In this document: piece after piece, positions 60,778 through 64,000 of the stretch
Position numbering within the stretch: the first letter of the stretch is position 1
How the letters are laid out: each line of letters starts with the position of its first letter
DNA from: Phylloscopus collybita
Taxonomy: Eukaryota; Chordata; Aves; Passeriformes; Phylloscopidae
NCBI GenBank assembly: GCA_027886175.1
Contig: JAJNNQ010000003.1
Location: 10,264,001 to 10,328,000, forward strand
Length of the DNA stretch: 64,000 bases
Direction of reading: 5' to 3'
Program-made: the position numbers and the translations under genes
Notes under the pieces: model-generated
The model's database searches: none
Told to the model about the DNA's origin: nothing
What the model saw: the letters and a program-made list of their open reading frames with translations, nothing else

Positions 60778-60892
60778 GAGATCTGCCTGTGGCAGGAGAT
60801 TCTGTTCCAGGGAGAAATGTGGTCAGTAAGTGTTAGGTTGGCCTGGGGCTGGGGCAGCTGGACTCCATCCCAGAGGTGCAGGTTGCATGTCT

Positions 60893-60998
60893 GCAAAGTG
60901 CTGTGCCTCAGTTTCTCTTGAACGGGGAGGGGGTGATTCGGATCTCCTTCTCAAGGTGCTTTCAGATCTAGAGATAAGAAGAGCTGTGTTGTGTCAGT
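60893..60998 (+). mobile_element. Possible MIR-type SINE fragment (3' half)
   Basis: GTGCTGTGCCTCAGTTTCTC matches CTCTGTGCCTCAGTTTCC, followed by a G-rich block where AAATGGGG lies in the family. After a gap, AAGGTGCTTTCAGATCTAGA and an AGATAAGAAGAGCTGTGT block resemble AAAGCACTTTGAGATC and the AGTGCTATAT tail of amniote MIR relatives. The middle is deleted. Two anchor blocks in the correct order make chance less likely, but the match is from memory. Confidence 0.5.
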
Positions 60999-62744
60999 GG
61001 TATCAGAGTCTCCTGATTCCATCATTATTTTGCATCACTTTGATGCCCTTGAAATCAAAATATCACACTGTGATTTCATTAGTTTTCAGAGAGGATATCA
61101 GCAATCTTTGTCAAGTGTGTGCATGCGTCAGGTGAGGGGCTGAGGGTGGTGGAAGTTACCTGAGATGAGTATTAATGACTAACAGCTCCAAGCTCCAGCA
61201 CTAGAAGTGAGAACATCTAAATCTAGATGGAGGTGCTTAATTAAACCTTTATTAAACTTCCTTCAACACATGGACATAATTCTCTCTTGCTTTTTGAAAC
61301 CAGGAGTCAAAATAAAATTGTCCTTTCACACTTAGGATCATGTTACTTCTACTTTACTGTAACATGAGTTGGTATTCAAGGAGCAAGAGCTGCCAGTGTT
61401 TTTGCAGGACCAAGGAGGTCAACTGGCCATTTTTGGATGGCTGTTTCAAGGCCACCAGGCAGCTTTGCATCAGGATTAGAACTACTCTCAACTCTGGTCA
61501 AGAATGTCCAGACCCATGGGATGGAAGTTCCTGCTGCCAGCCAAAGTGGACCCCAGCCCAGCCACGTCCCATATTCATCAACATTTTGTCCCAGTGACTT
61601 CTGTAACCCATATATAAAACTTCATTTGGCACAGCCCAGGCAGGTGGCCCTCCAGTGTTCCTGTTGCCATGGCCCTGGCTAACACACAGAAATAATAATA
61701 TTAAAAATCCCTAGCATCATTAAGCAGCTATAAAAATTAATCCCTAGTACTTAGCCCTACCTTTTATGCTTTCAAGAAACACAATGACATTCCCTGACTG
61801 TGTTCATTCACCCTTCTTCTCCTTGGAGAAAACTCTGTATCACATGCTCTGTTATAGAGGGAATGAAGAATAACACGTCCGTGGGCATCCATGCATTTCA
61901 GTGCACCAGATGGGAATATGGTATTATGTTTTAAACAGTTTGCTGTCCTTGAGTGGCAGTCCCAGTGTTCCCTGATTCACAGGGAGCTGGAAACTTGCCA
62001 GAACAGCAGCAAGCCTGCAACTAGGTCTTGCAAGTTTGGGCAGATTAGCCCAAAGGACTCTTCTGAAGATCTACCCATGCTTGGAGTGATTTCCCTCTTG
62101 GTGTTTTTTTTCATTGTGCAAGGAGTGAAAGACATGTTATTCTGGATGAGGGGTGGGACAGTGCCCCAGCTGTGATGTCTAGTCTGTGCCTGGAGCTTCA
62201 GGAGAGTGAACCTTCTCAGAGATAGGCAGCAGAGCTGGGTGAATGCTGCTGCTCACACTGCTGGGCAGAAGCAGAGATGAGATGGACCCACAGGACACGA
62301 TCCTGCTCCCTGGTGCTGTGCTCACAGCAGTCTGAAACACATCAGGACACGGCACAGCAAGGCTTTAGAGTGTGCTCAGCTCCAAGCAGAGGAGCAACCT
62401 ACAGCAAAACAATGCTGACTTTGGAGCTTATCTTTGCTTAAAGGTCCAAGCATGCTTAATGCCTCAGCAGCTTAAGACTTTAGCACTCTCATGAAGGCAA
62501 GTTGAGAGCAGTTATCCTTTCCAGAAACACAAACCCTGAGGAGCTGGGTTCTCCTTTCCCTTCTTCCCAGTCCCTGTACTGATGTAAACAGCATGTGCTC
62601 TGAGTCTGTGCTGGGGCAAGTGGAACAGGAGCCAAGTTCTTTTCTTTGCAGCAGAGGAATGGTTGGGCAAGTGGGGCGAGCCAAATGGGAATGGCACATG
62701 CTCCCTAACAGACCCCCTACACCACCCTTGGCTCAGAGGTATCA
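60999..62744. other. Non-coding sequence, no gene seen
   Basis: Mixed sequence. The part near 61220-61260 is AT-rich with CTTAATTAAACC. Short unrecognised frames on both strands. No gene, RNA or repeat is supported. Confidence 0.7.
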
Positions 62745-63130
62745 GCTGCATCTCGCGTGCTCTGGTGCCCTGGGGAAGGCACAAAGCACCGCTCATCTCC
62801 CAGGAGACCAAAGCCTCCAGAGACCTGTCGGTCAGAATCTGGGGAGCCAGGCAGGATGTGGACGTGGCCACGAAACAGCCAACGCTTGCCCGCCACCCGC
62901 AGCACATCCTCTGGCTGCCCCGTGGTGTCCACCATAGACACCCCCTGCCCCCCCAGGAGGGCCTGTTTTGATCTCCTTTGCATGTCAGTTATGCTATTTC
63001 TGAGCAATTTTATTTTTATTGTTTTCCGGTGGTGAGCTTGTTGTCTTACACTCTCGCCTTGATCTTTTCCACTTCCTCTCGCTTTCATGCCTCTCTCTTT
63101 CCCCGCCGGGCTGACGGGCCGGGTGTTTTT
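62745..63130. other. CpG-enriched segment
   Basis: CpGs are frequent at 62750-62920 (about ten counted by eye) and again at 63050-63125, where a CGCCGGGCTGACGGGCCGGG stretch stands out. Between them lies an AT-rich piece with TTTTATTTTTATTG. No promoter core or exon is visible. Overlapping frames on both strands reflect GC-rich sequence. Confidence 0.45.
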
Positions 63131-63279
63131 GTCACATCTGGTGGATGAGCTGTGTCCATCCCACGTGTGCAACCCCCAGCGGAGACTCACCCCTCAGGGT
63201 GGTGGGAGGGCAGAGTCAGCCCCGGGGGTGTCTGTGTGGGTGCACACCCTCCTGCCTATCTCGGTGCCTTACCTGTTTC

Positions 63280-63390
63280 CAGCTGCTGTCATGTGCAGAA
63301 AGAAGTGTTGACTCATTAATTATCACAATGTAGGTTATGGTTAGGCAGATGAGTAAAACGCCTTCCATGTGGTGCAGCACCGCAAAAAGG
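63280..63390. promoter_or_regulatory. Candidate conserved non-coding element (AP-1/homeodomain)
   Basis: An exact AP-1 site TGACTCA (63309-63315) shares its last base with the homeodomain core ATTAATTA (63315-63322), followed by TATCACAATG. The segment is non-repetitive and AT-rich beside CpG-enriched DNA. One composite match is suggestive only. Confidence 0.3.
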
Positions 63391-64000
63391 CAGGCTTTGC
63401 CCTTTAATCACCCAGTTCCAGAAATGGTAAAACAAGCAGAGCGCTGCTGGAAGGGGCCATTGGGTGGCTACATCAGCTCCTCACTGGGGAAGCTTGGCTC
63501 CCACCTGGGAAATTGGACTTCTGTTTAGTTTTGGCTACTCAAAACAGACATTCTTCATCCAAAAATGGGGAGAGGGGGAGCTGAGGGGAACAACATTGTT
63601 TGGCAGCTGAGGCGAGAGAAAGAGAAAGGTGTCTCAAACTTTTTTCGGCAAAACCTCCCTTTCTGCATCATATATTTTTTGTGGTTGTTCAAAGTGTGAT
63701 TTTCTCCCACAAATCCTCAAGAAGACTTTTTTTAAAAAAACCCTAATTTTAAATAAAAAAAAAAGACCTTGAATCTAATCAGGTATCAATGCCAGACCTG
63801 TTGTAATCTTAGCCTACATTCAACACTTGTGGAAGAAATGCTCAACCATGAATCATCACGGTTCTGCTCTAGCAGGGTTTTATTGAAGCAATTCATGTGG
63901 TGAGATGCAGGTCAGAATCTGACACGCTGACAGGATCAGCATTCACATTCCCACAGAGAAGGGGCAAAACCCCAAGTGCTGTGACTCCAGGACACCAGCA
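63391..64000. other. Non-coding sequence, no gene seen
   Basis: Mixed sequence with T and A runs at about 63727-63765. The window ends inside ordinary sequence with no feature cut by the edge that I can recognise. Confidence 0.7.

Larger units (their letters stand above)
59671..60892. other. Non-coding sequence, no gene seen
   Basis: Contains the A22 run at 60064-60085 and a CA patch at 60752-60777. Otherwise it has mixed composition. No gene is supported. Confidence 0.7.

Noticed and set aside
1..64000. Excess of long A runs over T runs on the plus strand as a sign of transcription direction
   Set aside because: Only five A runs of 15 or more, and one T run of 14 falls just under the cut-off. 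The bias depends on the threshold.
1..64000. tRNA, rRNA, CRISPR array, bacterial operon, prophage or endogenous retrovirus
   Set aside because: I looked for B-box GTTCGANNC with cloverleaf pairing, regularly spaced repeats, LTR ends and polymerase motifs, and found none that hold up.

Overview
This window reads as a gene-free stretch of a vertebrate nuclear genome, most likely a bird (or another archosaur or turtle-line reptile). It has no dense coding, no operon-like packing, no ribosome-binding-site spacing and no reading frame that I recognise as a protein. It carries eukaryotic microsatellites: about 60 uninterrupted CCTT units, a TTTTTC array, CA runs and long A runs. It has no recognisable Alu, B1, L1 or endogenous retrovirus, which is hard to reconcile with 64 kb of mammalian DNA. 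The only interspersed repeats I can argue for are very old: one fragment resembling the amniote CR1 LINE 3' region (about 16.89-17.00 kb, minus strand) and four fragments resembling MIR-type SINEs (about 19.0, 33.5, 59.6 and 60.9 kb, all plus strand). A sparse, ancient repeat load with intact microsatellites is typical of birds. The species and chromosome cannot be told, nor whether the window is intergenic or lies in a long intron.

Layout. 0-7 kb: unremarkable sequence with an A22 run and a purine tract. 7-9 kb: a motif-rich candidate element, then a short CpG-rich block that ends in AATAAA and an A26 run, which could be an old retrocopy or an orphan CpG island. 9-17 kb: ordinary sequence with one candidate element near 14.65 kb. 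17.35-17.59 kb: the CCTT array, next to the CR1 remnant. 17.6-30.5 kb: ordinary sequence with one MIR-like remnant and one weak candidate element near 25.3 kb. 30.5-43 kb: the richest part, with candidate regulatory elements near 30.7, 33.2, 37.7, 38.2 and 42.1 kb, the TTTTTC array, the best MIR-like remnant and a perfect inverted repeat. 43-50.5 kb: simple-sequence patches only. 50.5-55 kb: three more candidate elements, including a 16-bp tandem duplication that places octamer-like and PBX-HOX-like motifs side by side. 59-64 kb: two MIR-like fragments, CpG-enriched sequence and a last AT-rich candidate element.

No protein-coding gene, tRNA, rRNA, CRISPR array or young mobile element is supported. 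The longest open frames (about 200-225 codons) are about what chance gives in 128 kb of double-strand sequence, and several are simply the microsatellites read as protein. The best biological hypothesis is a regulatory stretch with dispersed conserved non-coding elements acting on a developmental gene outside the window. That is an inference from base texture and motif content, and cross-species alignment would decide it. I did not find a new multi-gene system here.
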